Positions 19,143 to 28,100 of a stretch of 64,000 bases of DNA are shown piece by piece. The stretch is taken from the NCBI RefSeq assembly GCF_030316845.1, contig NZ_JASZYS010000003.1, forward strand, positions 372,001 through 436,000, in the 5' to 3' direction. Each line of letters opens with the position of its first letter. The stretch's first letter is position 1. The notes beneath the pieces are model-generated. The model did not search any database. It saw only the letters and a list, made by a program, of their open reading frames with translations, and was not told where the DNA came from. Source of the DNA: Variovorax davisae (GTDB lineage Bacteria; Pseudomonadota; Gammaproteobacteria; Burkholderiales; Burkholderiaceae_C). The translations under genes and the position numbers were made by a program.

Positions 19143-21353
19143 ATGAAATTCGACACCCCCGCCACCACCAACCCGATCGACCAGCTCAGGGTCGTCGGCA
19201 AGCCCACGCCGCGGGTCGACGGTCCGCTCAAGACCACCGGCACGGCGCCCTATGCCTACGAACGCCACGACGTGGCGCCCGCTGCCGCGTACGGCTGTGT
19301 CATCGGCGCCGGCATCGCCAAGGGGCGCATCGCCTCGATGGACCTGCGCGCCGCGCGCGCCGCGCCGGGCGTGCTCGCGATCGTCACCTCGCGCAACGCG
19401 GGCAAGCTCGGCAAGGGCGATTTCAACACCGCCAAGCTCCTCGGCGGCCCCGCCATCGACCACTACCATCAAGCGGTCGCCGTGGTGGTGGCCAGCACGT
19501 TCGAGCAGGCCCGCGCGGCTGCGCAGCTGGTGCGCATCAGCTACGAGGCCGCGCCGGGCAAGTTCGACCTGGCGGCCGAGAAGGCGGGCGCCAAGGCACC
19601 CAAGGCCACCGAGTTTTCCGGGCCCCCGGACACCCGCGTCGGCGACTTCGCTGGCGCGTTCGCCACGGCGCCGGTGCAGCTGGACGCCATCTACACGACG
19701 CCCGACCAGACCCACGCCATGATGGAGCCGCATGCCTCCATCGCCGCCTGGGACGGCGACAAGCTCACGGTCTGGACGTCGAACCAGATGATCGGCTGGG
19801 GCGTCGGCGACGTGGCCAAGACCTTGGGAGTTCCCAAGGAGAACGTGCGGCTGGTGTCGTCATTCGTCGGTGGCGGCTTTGGCGGCAAGCTGTTCGTGCG
19901 CGCGGACGCGATCTTCGCGGCGCTGGGCGCCCGCGCGATCGGCCGCCCGGTGAAGGTGGCGCTGCAGCGGCCGTTGATGATCAACAACACCACGCACCGA
20001 CCGGCGACCATCCAGCGCATCCGCATCGGCGCCGGTCAGGACGGCCGGATCACGAGCATTGCCCACGAGGGCTGGTCGGGCGACCTGCCCGGTGGGCAGC
20101 CGGAAACCGCGGTCAACCAGACGCGACTGTTGTACGCGGGTGCGAACCGGCTGACCGCGACCCGTCTCGCCGTGCTGGACCTGCCCGAAGGCAATGCCCT
20201 GCGCGCGCCGGGCGAGGCGCCCGGCATGATGGCCCTCGAGATCGCGATGGATGAAATGGCGGAGAAGCTCGGCATGGACCCGGTGGAGTTCCGCGTGCTG
20301 AACGACACGCAGGTCGACCCGGAAAAGCCCGAGCGCCCCTTCTCGCAGCGCCAGCTCGTGAAGTGCCTGCGCATGGGTGCCGAGCGATTCGGATGGCAGC
20401 GGCGCAATGCCCGCCCGGCGCAGGTGCGCGAGGGAAGCTGGCTGATCGGCATGGGCGTCGCCGCGGGCTTTCGCAACAACCTGCTGACCAAGTCGGGCGC
20501 CCGCGTGCGCCTGGACAACCGCGGCATCGTGACCGTGGAGACCGACATGACCGACATCGGCACCGGCTCCTACACCATCATTGCGCAGACGACGGCCGAG
20601 ATGATGGGCGTGCCCCTGTCTCAGGTCGTCGTGCGGCTCGGCGATTCGGCCTTCCCCGTGTCTTCGGGCTCCGGCGGCCAATGGGGCGGCAACAACTCGA
20701 CCTCCGGCGTCTTCGCGGCCTGCATGAAGCTGCGCGAAGCGGTGGTCGCCGCGGCCGGCGTGCCGGCTGGCGAGGCGGTATTCGCCGACGGTAACGTGCG
20801 CGCCGGCGAGCACGTCGTGCCGCTGGCGGAACTGGCGGGCCCCCAGGGGCTGGCCGGCGAGGATTCGATCGAATATGGAGACCTCGACAAGAAGTACCAG
20901 CAGTCGACCTTCGCGGGGCACTTCGTGGAAGTGGCGGTTGATGCCCATACCGGCGAGACCCGCGTGCGACGCATGCTCGCCGTCTGTGCCGCCGGCCGGA
21001 TCATCAATCCGCTCTCCGCGCGCAGCCAGGTCATCGGCGCGATGACGATGGGCGTGGGTGCCGCCCTGATGGAGGAACTGGCGGTCGACAGGCGCCGCGG
21101 CTTCTTCGTCAACCACGACCTGGCGGGCTATGAGGTTCCGGTGCACGCCGACATTCCGCACCAGGAGGTGGTGTTCCTCGACGAGGTCGATCCCATTTCA
21201 TCGCCGATGAAAGCCAAGGGCGTCGGCGAGCTGGGCTTGTGCGGCGTGGGCGCGGCGATCGCGAACGCCGTCTACAACGCCACCGGCGTGCGCATCCGCG
21301 ACTATCCGCTCACGCTGGACAAGCTGATCGACCGCCTGCCGCCGGTCGCCTGA
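19143..21353 (+). CDS. paoC: Periplasmic aldehyde oxidoreductase, molybdenum cofactor subunit
   Basis: A 736-residue catalytic subunit, close to the usual ~730. It carries the family's N-terminal VVGKPTPRVDGPLKTTGTAP, the cofactor-binding SSFVGGGFGGKLF region, and a C-terminal AKGVGELGLCGVG that includes the catalytic glutamate. It oxidises aldehydes to acids using a molybdopterin cytosine dinucleotide cofactor. It is the last gene of the operon. No paoD/xdhC-like insertion chaperone follows; a lipoprotein gene lies convergent 61 bases downstream, so the chaperone must be encoded elsewhere. Confidence 0.93.
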   Translation: MKFDTPATTNPIDQLRVVGKPTPRVDGPLKTTGTAPYAYERHDVAPAAAYGCVIGAGIAKGRIASMDLRAARAAPGVLAIVTSRNAGKLGKGDFNTAKLLGGPAIDHYHQAVAVVVASTFEQARAAAQLVRISYEAAPGKFDLAAEKAGAKAPKATEFSGPPDTRVGDFAGAFATAPVQLDAIYTTPDQTHAMMEPHASIAAWDGDKLTVWTSNQMIGWGVGDVAKTLGVPKENVRLVSSFVGGGFGGKLFVRADAIFAALGARAIGRPVKVALQRPLMINNTTHRPATIQRIRIGAGQDGRITSIAHEGWSGDLPGGQPETAVNQTRLLYAGANRLTATRLAVLDLPEGNALRAPGEAPGMMALEIAMDEMAEKLGMDPVEFRVLNDTQVDPEKPERPFSQRQLVKCLRMGAERFGWQRRNARPAQVREGSWLIGMGVAAGFRNNLLTKSGARVRLDNRGIVTVETDMTDIGTGSYTIIAQTTAEMMGVPLSQVVVRLGDSAFPVSSGSGGQWGGNNSTSGVFAACMKLREAVVAAAGVPAGEAVFADGNVRAGEHVVPLAELAGPQGLAGEDSIEYGDLDKKYQQSTFAGHFVEVAVDAHTGETRVRRMLAVCAAGRIINPLSARSQVIGAMTMGVGAALMEELAVDRRRGFFVNHDLAGYEVPVHADIPHQEVVFLDEVDPISSPMKAKGVGELGLCGVGAAIANAVYNATGVRIRDYPLTLDKLIDRLPPVA

Positions 21354-21414
21354 AGGCGACCCGACACCAGGGCTGCATGCCCACGAATGCGCTCCATGCC
21401 CCAGCGAAGCCCTC

Positions 21415-23040
21415 TCACGGCATCACGCTGCTCAGCGCCTTGGGAATGGGCGTGACGATCAGCCTCTGGCTGCCCAGGATGATCAGGCTGTTGCCGTCCG
21501 GCGTCACCCGCATCCGCGGGCGATAGCACTCGTAGTACGGGTAGTAGCTCGCCTGGCAGCCAGGCATGTCAGGAAGCGTGAAGCTGCCGACCGAAGGCGC
21601 GTTCACCCGGGTGCCTGCCGGGGCGCTTGTGTCGTAGACATCCACGCGCGGCGGCACCGAATCGCCCGGCTCGACCGCATAGTTCAGCATGTAGGCGCGG
21701 CGGCCATCGGGCGCCATCTGCGCCGCCCTGACACCTGTGTAGGGTTGAGGCAGGCGGCCCACTGTACCGAAGGCGCGGTCATAGACCACCTGGCCTGACA
21801 TCAGGAATCGATCTCCGCTATGGCTCAGGCTGCTCAGCCAGTAGAAGAAATCCAGGCCGATCGGATTGACGCGAAAAATGTTGTCGGCCGCGTCCATGTA
21901 GAGCATCGGCGGCCTGGGCGAGATCGACGCCGATTGCGTGAACATCAACCGGGAGCCGTCGCCGGACACCGCGAAATACGATCCGCCGTAGCAGTTGGTG
22001 CATCTCGGGTTCGAGGCTCCGAACGTCCGCGTCCGGAGATCGAAGTAGCCCAACTCGTGCCAACTGGTCGTGCCCGTCAGCATCCACAGCTTGTCATCAT
22101 TCGTGAAGGCGATGCTGACTTCGTTGCTGCTTCCCGAATCGCCAATGCCGGCTGCGGACACATAGCTGTTCTTGATGGTGAAGGTCGCAGGATCGATCAG
22201 GTGGACCTTGTTGGACATGTCCGTGGCCGCCAGGACGCTGCCATCGGTTGTCAGCGCGATGTCCTGCAAGCCCGGAACAGACAGGGTCGAACTGCTCCAT
22301 CCGGCGCCGCTCCGATGGAACTTCGCGATGGCGCTGATGTTGATGAGGCCGTAGGTGGCCGGATACGAAGCGTAGATGTCCCCGCGCACCGCGTCGTAGA
22401 CCATCGTCCTCGGCATGCCGTAGGCACTGGTGTCCAGGGCCGTATAGGCAGAGGTCACGCTCAAGGTGTAGCTGACTGTCGAAGGGGATCCCTCGTAGTT
22501 TGCGCTGCAAGCGGCGTCCGGGCAGGACTGGATCGTCAGGCTGCCCTTGTAGACGCCGAGCGGAAGGCCGGCCTTGGGCTTCACGACGACGCGTGCCGAC
22601 ATCCCGCTCACGGTGGCCTGCGCGCTCTCGATGTGGGGGTCGGTTTTTCCGTTGGCCCCTGTTGCGTTCACGAACAGCGTTTTGGGTCCATCACCCGTGG
22701 CGACGACGTTCACGACGCCGGCGTCAGGGGCTGGGTCACCCATCTGGTAGCCCATCGTCAGCGTCGCAGTGTCAACGCTGACTTTCACATGGCCGGTCTG
22801 CGCCGTTGGTGTGGTCGTCGTCGAACCAGGCGGCGTGACGGTCGTCGCCGCAGGCGGCGCAGTCCCGGCGCCGCCAGTGGGGAGGATTCCACCTCCACCC
22901 CCACCTCCACCACCGCCGCAGGCAGCTAGCGCCCCGGTCAGTACCGTCATCGCGGCCAGCGAGGCCAGCCGTCTGATCGTGGAAGACGTGACGTCTCCTG
23001 GCGCCGCTGGGAGCGCGGCTGCCAAACACCTAATCCTCAT
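21415..23040 (-). CDS. Large exported lipoprotein with propeller-like body
   Basis: A 541-residue protein. The ATG at 23040 has GGAG eight bases upstream. A basic N-region and hydrophobic core end in the lipobox LTGALAAC, followed by a run of ten glycines and a Pro/Thr-rich linker. Residues ~80-200 look like an immunoglobulin-like fold (VKVSVDTATLTMGYQMGD, GVYKGSLTIQSCPDAAC). The rest has beta-propeller-like segments (YDAVRGDIYASYP, LTTDGSVLAATDMSNKVHLI, MAPDGRRAYMLNY, RVTPDGNSLIILG). Such proteins are anchored in the outer membrane. Function unknown; it probably binds surface polymers or proteins. Convergent with paoC. Confidence 0.75.
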   Translation of the reverse strand: MRIRCLAAALPAAPGDVTSSTIRRLASLAAMTVLTGALAACGGGGGGGGGGILPTGGAGTAPPAATTVTPPGSTTTTPTAQTGHVKVSVDTATLTMGYQMGDPAPDAGVVNVVATGDGPKTLFVNATGANGKTDPHIESAQATVSGMSARVVVKPKAGLPLGVYKGSLTIQSCPDAACSANYEGSPSTVSYTLSVTSAYTALDTSAYGMPRTMVYDAVRGDIYASYPATYGLINISAIAKFHRSGAGWSSSTLSVPGLQDIALTTDGSVLAATDMSNKVHLIDPATFTIKNSYVSAAGIGDSGSSNEVSIAFTNDDKLWMLTGTTSWHELGYFDLRTRTFGASNPRCTNCYGGSYFAVSGDGSRLMFTQSASISPRPPMLYMDAADNIFRVNPIGLDFFYWLSSLSHSGDRFLMSGQVVYDRAFGTVGRLPQPYTGVRAAQMAPDGRRAYMLNYAVEPGDSVPPRVDVYDTSAPAGTRVNAPSVGSFTLPDMPGCQASYYPYYECYRPRMRVTPDGNSLIILGSQRLIVTPIPKALSSVMP

Positions 23041-23363
23041 CGGGGATCTCCTCGTCTTGTTATTGAGGTTGTCCATCCCGCGGACGGACAGTCTTCGATG
23101 AATGTAACTAATAGTACGATAGGTAACAATAGGGTAGCTGCGCATTCAAGCGGTGGTTGGCGGCACCGTAGAAGGCCGCGCTGTCAATGGCAGGAACCGG
23201 CCTGGCTGAGCAGTTTTTGGCGCTGCCGGCGGGATGTCACGGATTTCCGTGATTCGCAAAAGTGAAACTTTATGTAAAAGTTCGCACGCTCTCAAAAACC
23301 CCCTGACACCCCATCCGGGCTGCATTTCGCATTCGTCCGGGGCCTTGCTTCCGAGCAGCGTCC
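23041..23363. other. Divergent promoter region between lipoprotein and tpsB
   Basis: No gene. The ~320 bases are AT-richer than the surroundings near 23090-23150 and contain the palindrome annotated at 23237-23252. Promoters for both the lipoprotein and the two-partner secretion operon are expected here. Confidence 0.5.
23237..23252. promoter_or_regulatory. 16-bp palindrome upstream of tpsB
   Basis: TCACGGA and its exact reverse complement TCCGTGA are separated by TT, about 110 bases before the tpsB start. A further imperfect dyad (GTGAAACTTT near 23261) follows. It is a plausible regulator binding site; the regulator is unknown. Confidence 0.4.
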
Positions 23364-25130
23364 ATGCCCACTGCCCTTTCAAACACGTTCCCGCGCGGCC
23401 GCCGGCTGCCCGGTTTCCGGATACAAATTTCCTCGTTGCTGACCCTCCCTTTGCTATGGGTGGCGGCCACGGCCCATTCCCAGGTCGACCTGCGCGAGAT
23501 CGACCGCCAGAACCAGGTCTTCGAACGCCAGCAGCAAGAGCTCCTGCGCCAGCAGCAGGAGCGCGCCCTCCAGCAGCCGCCGCGCCAAGGCACCGATCTG
23601 CGCCCGACCGAGCCGCAGATCACGGTCCCCGACCTCGGCGTCAAATGCCGCGACATCCGCGAGATCCGGATCACCGGCGCCGCCCTGCTTCCTGACGCCG
23701 TCCGCCAGGCGCTGGTGCGCGATTTTTCGAACCGCTGCCTCGGCGTGAGCGAGCTCGAGGCCATCCTCGCCACGCTCACCAAGAGCTATATCGATCGCGG
23801 CTTCATCACGACCCGGGCCTACCTGCCGGCACAGGACCTGCGCACCGGCGTGCTGGAGATCACGGTGATCGAGGGCTCGATCGAGCGCTTCGAGCTGCAG
23901 CAGTCGGGCCGCAACGACAGTTCGACCTCGATCCGCGGCGCCTTCCCGGCCCGGCCCGGCGACCTGCTGAATCTGCGCGATCTCGAGCAAGGCATCGACC
24001 AGCTCAACAGCCTGGCCTCGAACTCGGCGACGCTCGACCTCCAGCCCGGCACTCGGCCGGGCGACAGCGTGGTCGTGGTGCGCAACCAGACGAGCTTCCC
24101 GGTGAACCTGTTCGCCACCTACGACAACCTCGGCACGCCATCGACCGGCCGCGACGCGGCATCGGCGACGGTGAGCTTCGACAGCCTGCTGGGCCTGAAC
24201 GAGGTGATCGCGATCACGCGCCGCCAGTCGGTCCCCAACGACAGCGAGCACAACTCCAACAGCACCGCCTTGCATGCCGCTGTGCCCTTTGGCTACAACA
24301 CCTTCAGCTTCGACGCCAGCGAGAGCAACTACGTCAACACGCTGCAACTGCCGAGCGGCCAGAAGCTGGCCTCCGAAGGCACCACGTCGACCCAGAGCCT
24401 GCTGGCCGACCGCGTGGTCTATCGCGACCAGGCGACCCGGCTGTCGCTGTCGGGCCGGCTCACCACGCAGGACAGCCGCAACTTCCTCGGCGGCGAATAC
24501 CTCGCGGTCAGCAGCCGCAAGCTGAGCCCGTTCGACGTCGGCCTCGCCGGCTTCACGCAGGCCGCGGGCGGCGTCTTCAACGGCCGGGTGGCCTACGTGC
24601 GCGGCCTCAGCATCCTGGGTGCGCTGGAAGACCCGGACCGTCTGCCCGGCGATCTGCCGCACGCGCAGTTCAACAAGTTCACGCTCGACCTCGGCTTCAA
24701 CCGCCGCTTCGACATCGCCGACCGGCCGCTGCTGCTGTCGAGCCAGTTCAGCGGCCAGCACAGCAATGACACGCTGTACGGCTCGCAGCAGATCCTGATC
24801 GGTGGCCCCGGCTCCGTGCGGGGCTCGATGCTCAACACCCTGAGCGGCGACAGTGGCTACTACCTGCACAACGACGTCTCGCTGCCATGGCAAACCACGC
24901 TCGGCGGCCAGCCGATCACGGGCCGGGTCTACGCGGGCTACGACTTCGGCTCGGTCAGCAACCGGCCCCCCGGGGTGCCTTCGGGATCGATGTCCGGCGT
25001 GACCCTCGGCGTCGCCCTGCAGTGGCGCGGACTCAGCGCCGACCTGTTCGCATCGCGCGCCGCGCACCTTCCGGGCGGGATGCCTAGCGAAGGGACCCTC
25101 TACAGCATCCGCCTCTCCTATTCCCTGTGA
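23364..25130 (+). CDS. TpsB outer-membrane transporter (ShlB/FhaC/HecB family)
   Basis: A 588-residue outer-membrane protein that secretes and may activate its TpsA partner. A signal peptide (residues ~1-38) is followed by a Gln-rich helix region (FERQQQELLRQQQERALQQP), the plug helix/linker area. Two POTRA domains come next (~90-165: CRDIREIRITGAALLP and GFITTRAYLPAQDLRTGVLE), then a 16-strand barrel (~215-588) including the FhaC-type IGGPGSVRG motif in loop 6. The final residues are YSIRLSYSL, ending in Leu rather than the usual Phe. It is 19 bases upstream of tpsA and forms an operon with it. Confidence 0.93.
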   Translation: MPTALSNTFPRGRRLPGFRIQISSLLTLPLLWVAATAHSQVDLREIDRQNQVFERQQQELLRQQQERALQQPPRQGTDLRPTEPQITVPDLGVKCRDIREIRITGAALLPDAVRQALVRDFSNRCLGVSELEAILATLTKSYIDRGFITTRAYLPAQDLRTGVLEITVIEGSIERFELQQSGRNDSSTSIRGAFPARPGDLLNLRDLEQGIDQLNSLASNSATLDLQPGTRPGDSVVVVRNQTSFPVNLFATYDNLGTPSTGRDAASATVSFDSLLGLNEVIAITRRQSVPNDSEHNSNSTALHAAVPFGYNTFSFDASESNYVNTLQLPSGQKLASEGTTSTQSLLADRVVYRDQATRLSLSGRLTTQDSRNFLGGEYLAVSSRKLSPFDVGLAGFTQAAGGVFNGRVAYVRGLSILGALEDPDRLPGDLPHAQFNKFTLDLGFNRRFDIADRPLLLSSQFSGQHSNDTLYGSQQILIGGPGSVRGSMLNTLSGDSGYYLHNDVSLPWQTTLGGQPITGRVYAGYDFGSVSNRPPGVPSGSMSGVTLGVALQWRGLSADLFASRAAHLPGGMPSEGTLYSIRLSYSL

Positions 25131-25149
25131 ACCAGACGAAGGAACCGCC

Positions 25150-28100
25150 ATGAACCACATCTATCGCATCGTCTGGAACACCACCGTCCACGCCTGGGTC
25201 GCCGTCGCCGAAACCGCGCGCGGGCGCAGCAAGAGCAGCAAGAGCAGCAAGAGCAGCAAGAGCAGCAAGAGCAGCAAGAGCAGCAAGGCCAGCCGTCCAG
25301 CCGCGCCGCTGCTGGTCGCCGCCGCGCTGGCGGGCGCGTTCGGCGCCTCGACGGCCTCGGCGCAGACCGCCGTGGCCGCCCCCGGCGGGCAGACCAACGT
25401 GTACCTGGCCCCGAACGGCGTGACCGTGGTCAACATCGCCAACCCGAATGCGGCGGGCCTGTCGCACAACCGCTACCAGCAGTTCAACGTCAACGCCGCC
25501 GGCCTGATCCTCAACAACACGACCACCCAGCAGATCACCTACAGCTCGCAGCTGGCCGGGCAGATCATGGCCAACTACAACGCGGCGAAGTCGGCCAACG
25601 TGATCCTCAACGAGGTGGTCGCGAACAACCGCAGCACCCTCGCCGGCTTTACCGAAGTGCTCGGCGGCAGGGCCGACGTCGTGCTGGCCAATCCCTACGG
25701 CATCACCTGCTCGAGCTGCGGCTTCATCAACACCGACCGCGTGACGCTGACCACCGGCCTGCCCTTCATGCGGGCCGACGGCAGCCTCGGCGGCTTCAAC
25801 GTCAGCGGCGGCGACATCCTGGTCACGGGCAACGGACTCAACGCGACCGCGCAGCAGGTGCTCGACCTGGTGACGCGTTCCGTGCGCATCGAAGGCAACA
25901 TCAATGCGCAGGACCTCGGCATCACGACCGGCACCAACCAATGGGACTACGGCACGCGCGCGGTCACGGGCGGCGTCGCCGCGCAGGGCAGCGCGCCGGT
26001 CTACGCCATCGACAGCGCCGCGCTCGGCGGCATGTACGCCAACCGGATCAAGCTCAGCGCGACCGAGGCCGGCGTGGGCGTGCGCATGCTCGGCGACGCG
26101 GCCGCCAGCGCGGAAGACTTCGTGCTCTCGGCCGCCGGACGGGTCGAACTTCAGAACCGCATCTCGGCGCGGCGCGACGTGCTGCTGGCGAGCACCAGCA
26201 ACGATGCCGCCGCGATCGCACTGACCGACGCCAGCCTGACCGCGGCCCGCGACGTTGCCGCGACCGCGCGCCTGGGCGGGCTGGCGCTGGTGCGCAGCGC
26301 CGTCATCGCGGGCAATGACCTGAAGGCCAGCGGCGCGCGTCTCGACGCCGGCCAAGGCGCTCGCCTGCAGGCCGGCGGCGCACTCGACGCCGAAGCGACG
26401 GCGGGCGACATGGCGCTCGGCGCCGCCGCCGTTCGAGCCCAGGGCGATCTGCGACTGGCAAGCAGCGGCAAGCTGTCGACCGCGACCGGCGACGGCCAGG
26501 GCGTGCAGAGCGTCGCGGGCCAACTGGCGATCGACGCCACGGGCGGCCTCTCGAACACGGGCGTCATCACTGCCGACCAGGGTTCGGTCACCGTGCGCGC
26601 GGGCACGCAGATCGTGAACCGCGGCACCCTCAACGCCGGCCAGGCCCTGGACATCGCCGACGCGGCCGGCGGGGCGAGCCAAGCCCTCGGCAACAGCGGC
26701 AACCTGCTCGCCGGCGGGTCGATGCGCACACGCGCCGCGGCGATCGACAACAGCGGCTGGATGCAGGCCGGCAGCACCAACACCATCGACGCCGCGAGCC
26801 TGCGCAACACGGGCCGCGTGCTGGCCGTCACTGGCAGCGCGACGCTGAACGTGGCGGGCACGCTGGACAACGGCGGCAGTGTGCGCGCGGCGCAGGACAT
26901 CGTGGCCAAGGCCGGGCAGTTGAACAACAGCGGCGACCTGCTCGCCGCGCGCGCGATGAGCTTGCAGGCCGGCGAGGTCACCAACAGTGCCGATGGCTGG
27001 ATCCAGGCCGCATCCCACAGCACGGTCGCGGCGGATTCGCTTGCCAACAGCGGCACCTGGCTGCTTTCGCAGCAGGCCGGCTCGGCCGACCAGGTCGAGG
27101 TCGGCGGCAGCCTGCTCAACGCGGGCGTGATGCAGTCGGCCGGCGACGCGTCGGTGAGCGCCGGCGATCTCGACAATCGCCAGGTGATGGCCGCTGGCGG
27201 CAAGCTGGGCATCACGACGACCGGCACGCTGAAGAATGCGTCCGGCGCGGTGCTGCAGGCCGGCCAGGCGCTGGCGCTCGGCAGCGGCGGCGCCATCGCC
27301 AACGCAACCGGCGGCACGCTCGCGGGCGCGAGCGTCGCGCTGAGCGGTGCCCAAGGGCTGGACAACGCCGGTGTGGTCGCGGCATCCGCCGGCGACACCG
27401 TCGTGCGCGTCGATGGCGCGATCGACAACAGTGGCAAGGTCCACGCAGCGGGCGCCCTCGATATCGCCGACCTGAACGGCGGCGCCACGCAATCGCTGGA
27501 CAACAGCGGGCAACTGCTGGCCGACGGCGCGCTGGCGCTGAAGGCCGCTGCGGTCAGCAACCAGTCGAACGGCTGGGTACAGGCCGCGAGTGGCAGCACC
27601 ATCGACGCGGCGAGCCTCGACAACCAGGGCGTCTGGCTGCTCTCCACGCAGTCGGGCGGTCCCGCCAGCCAGGTGCGCGTCGCAGGCACGCTGACCAACA
27701 GCGGCACGATGCAGGCGCAGCAGGACGCCGTGCTCACGGCCAGCCGCGTCGACAACCAGGCGCTGGCCCTGCTGCGCACCGGCGGCAACCTGCAGGTCAA
27801 CGCCAGCGGCAGCCTGCGCAACGCCGGCACCCTGCAGGCCGGCAACGGCCAGGCGGGCAATGGCGCAGTCCTCGGCATTTCGGGCACCGGCAGCCAGGTC
27901 GACAACACCGTCGGCGCCGTCATGCTCGGCGACGAGCTGGCGATCGACGTGGGCGACCTCACGAACGCGGGCAACATCCAGGGCGGCGCCGGCGCCGATT
28001 CGCGCATCGCCGCCAGCGGCACCCTCACGAACCAGGCTGGCGGCGTGGTCACGATGGCGTCGACCACGGCCGGCGGCGGCACGTTGTCGGGCAAGGGCAT

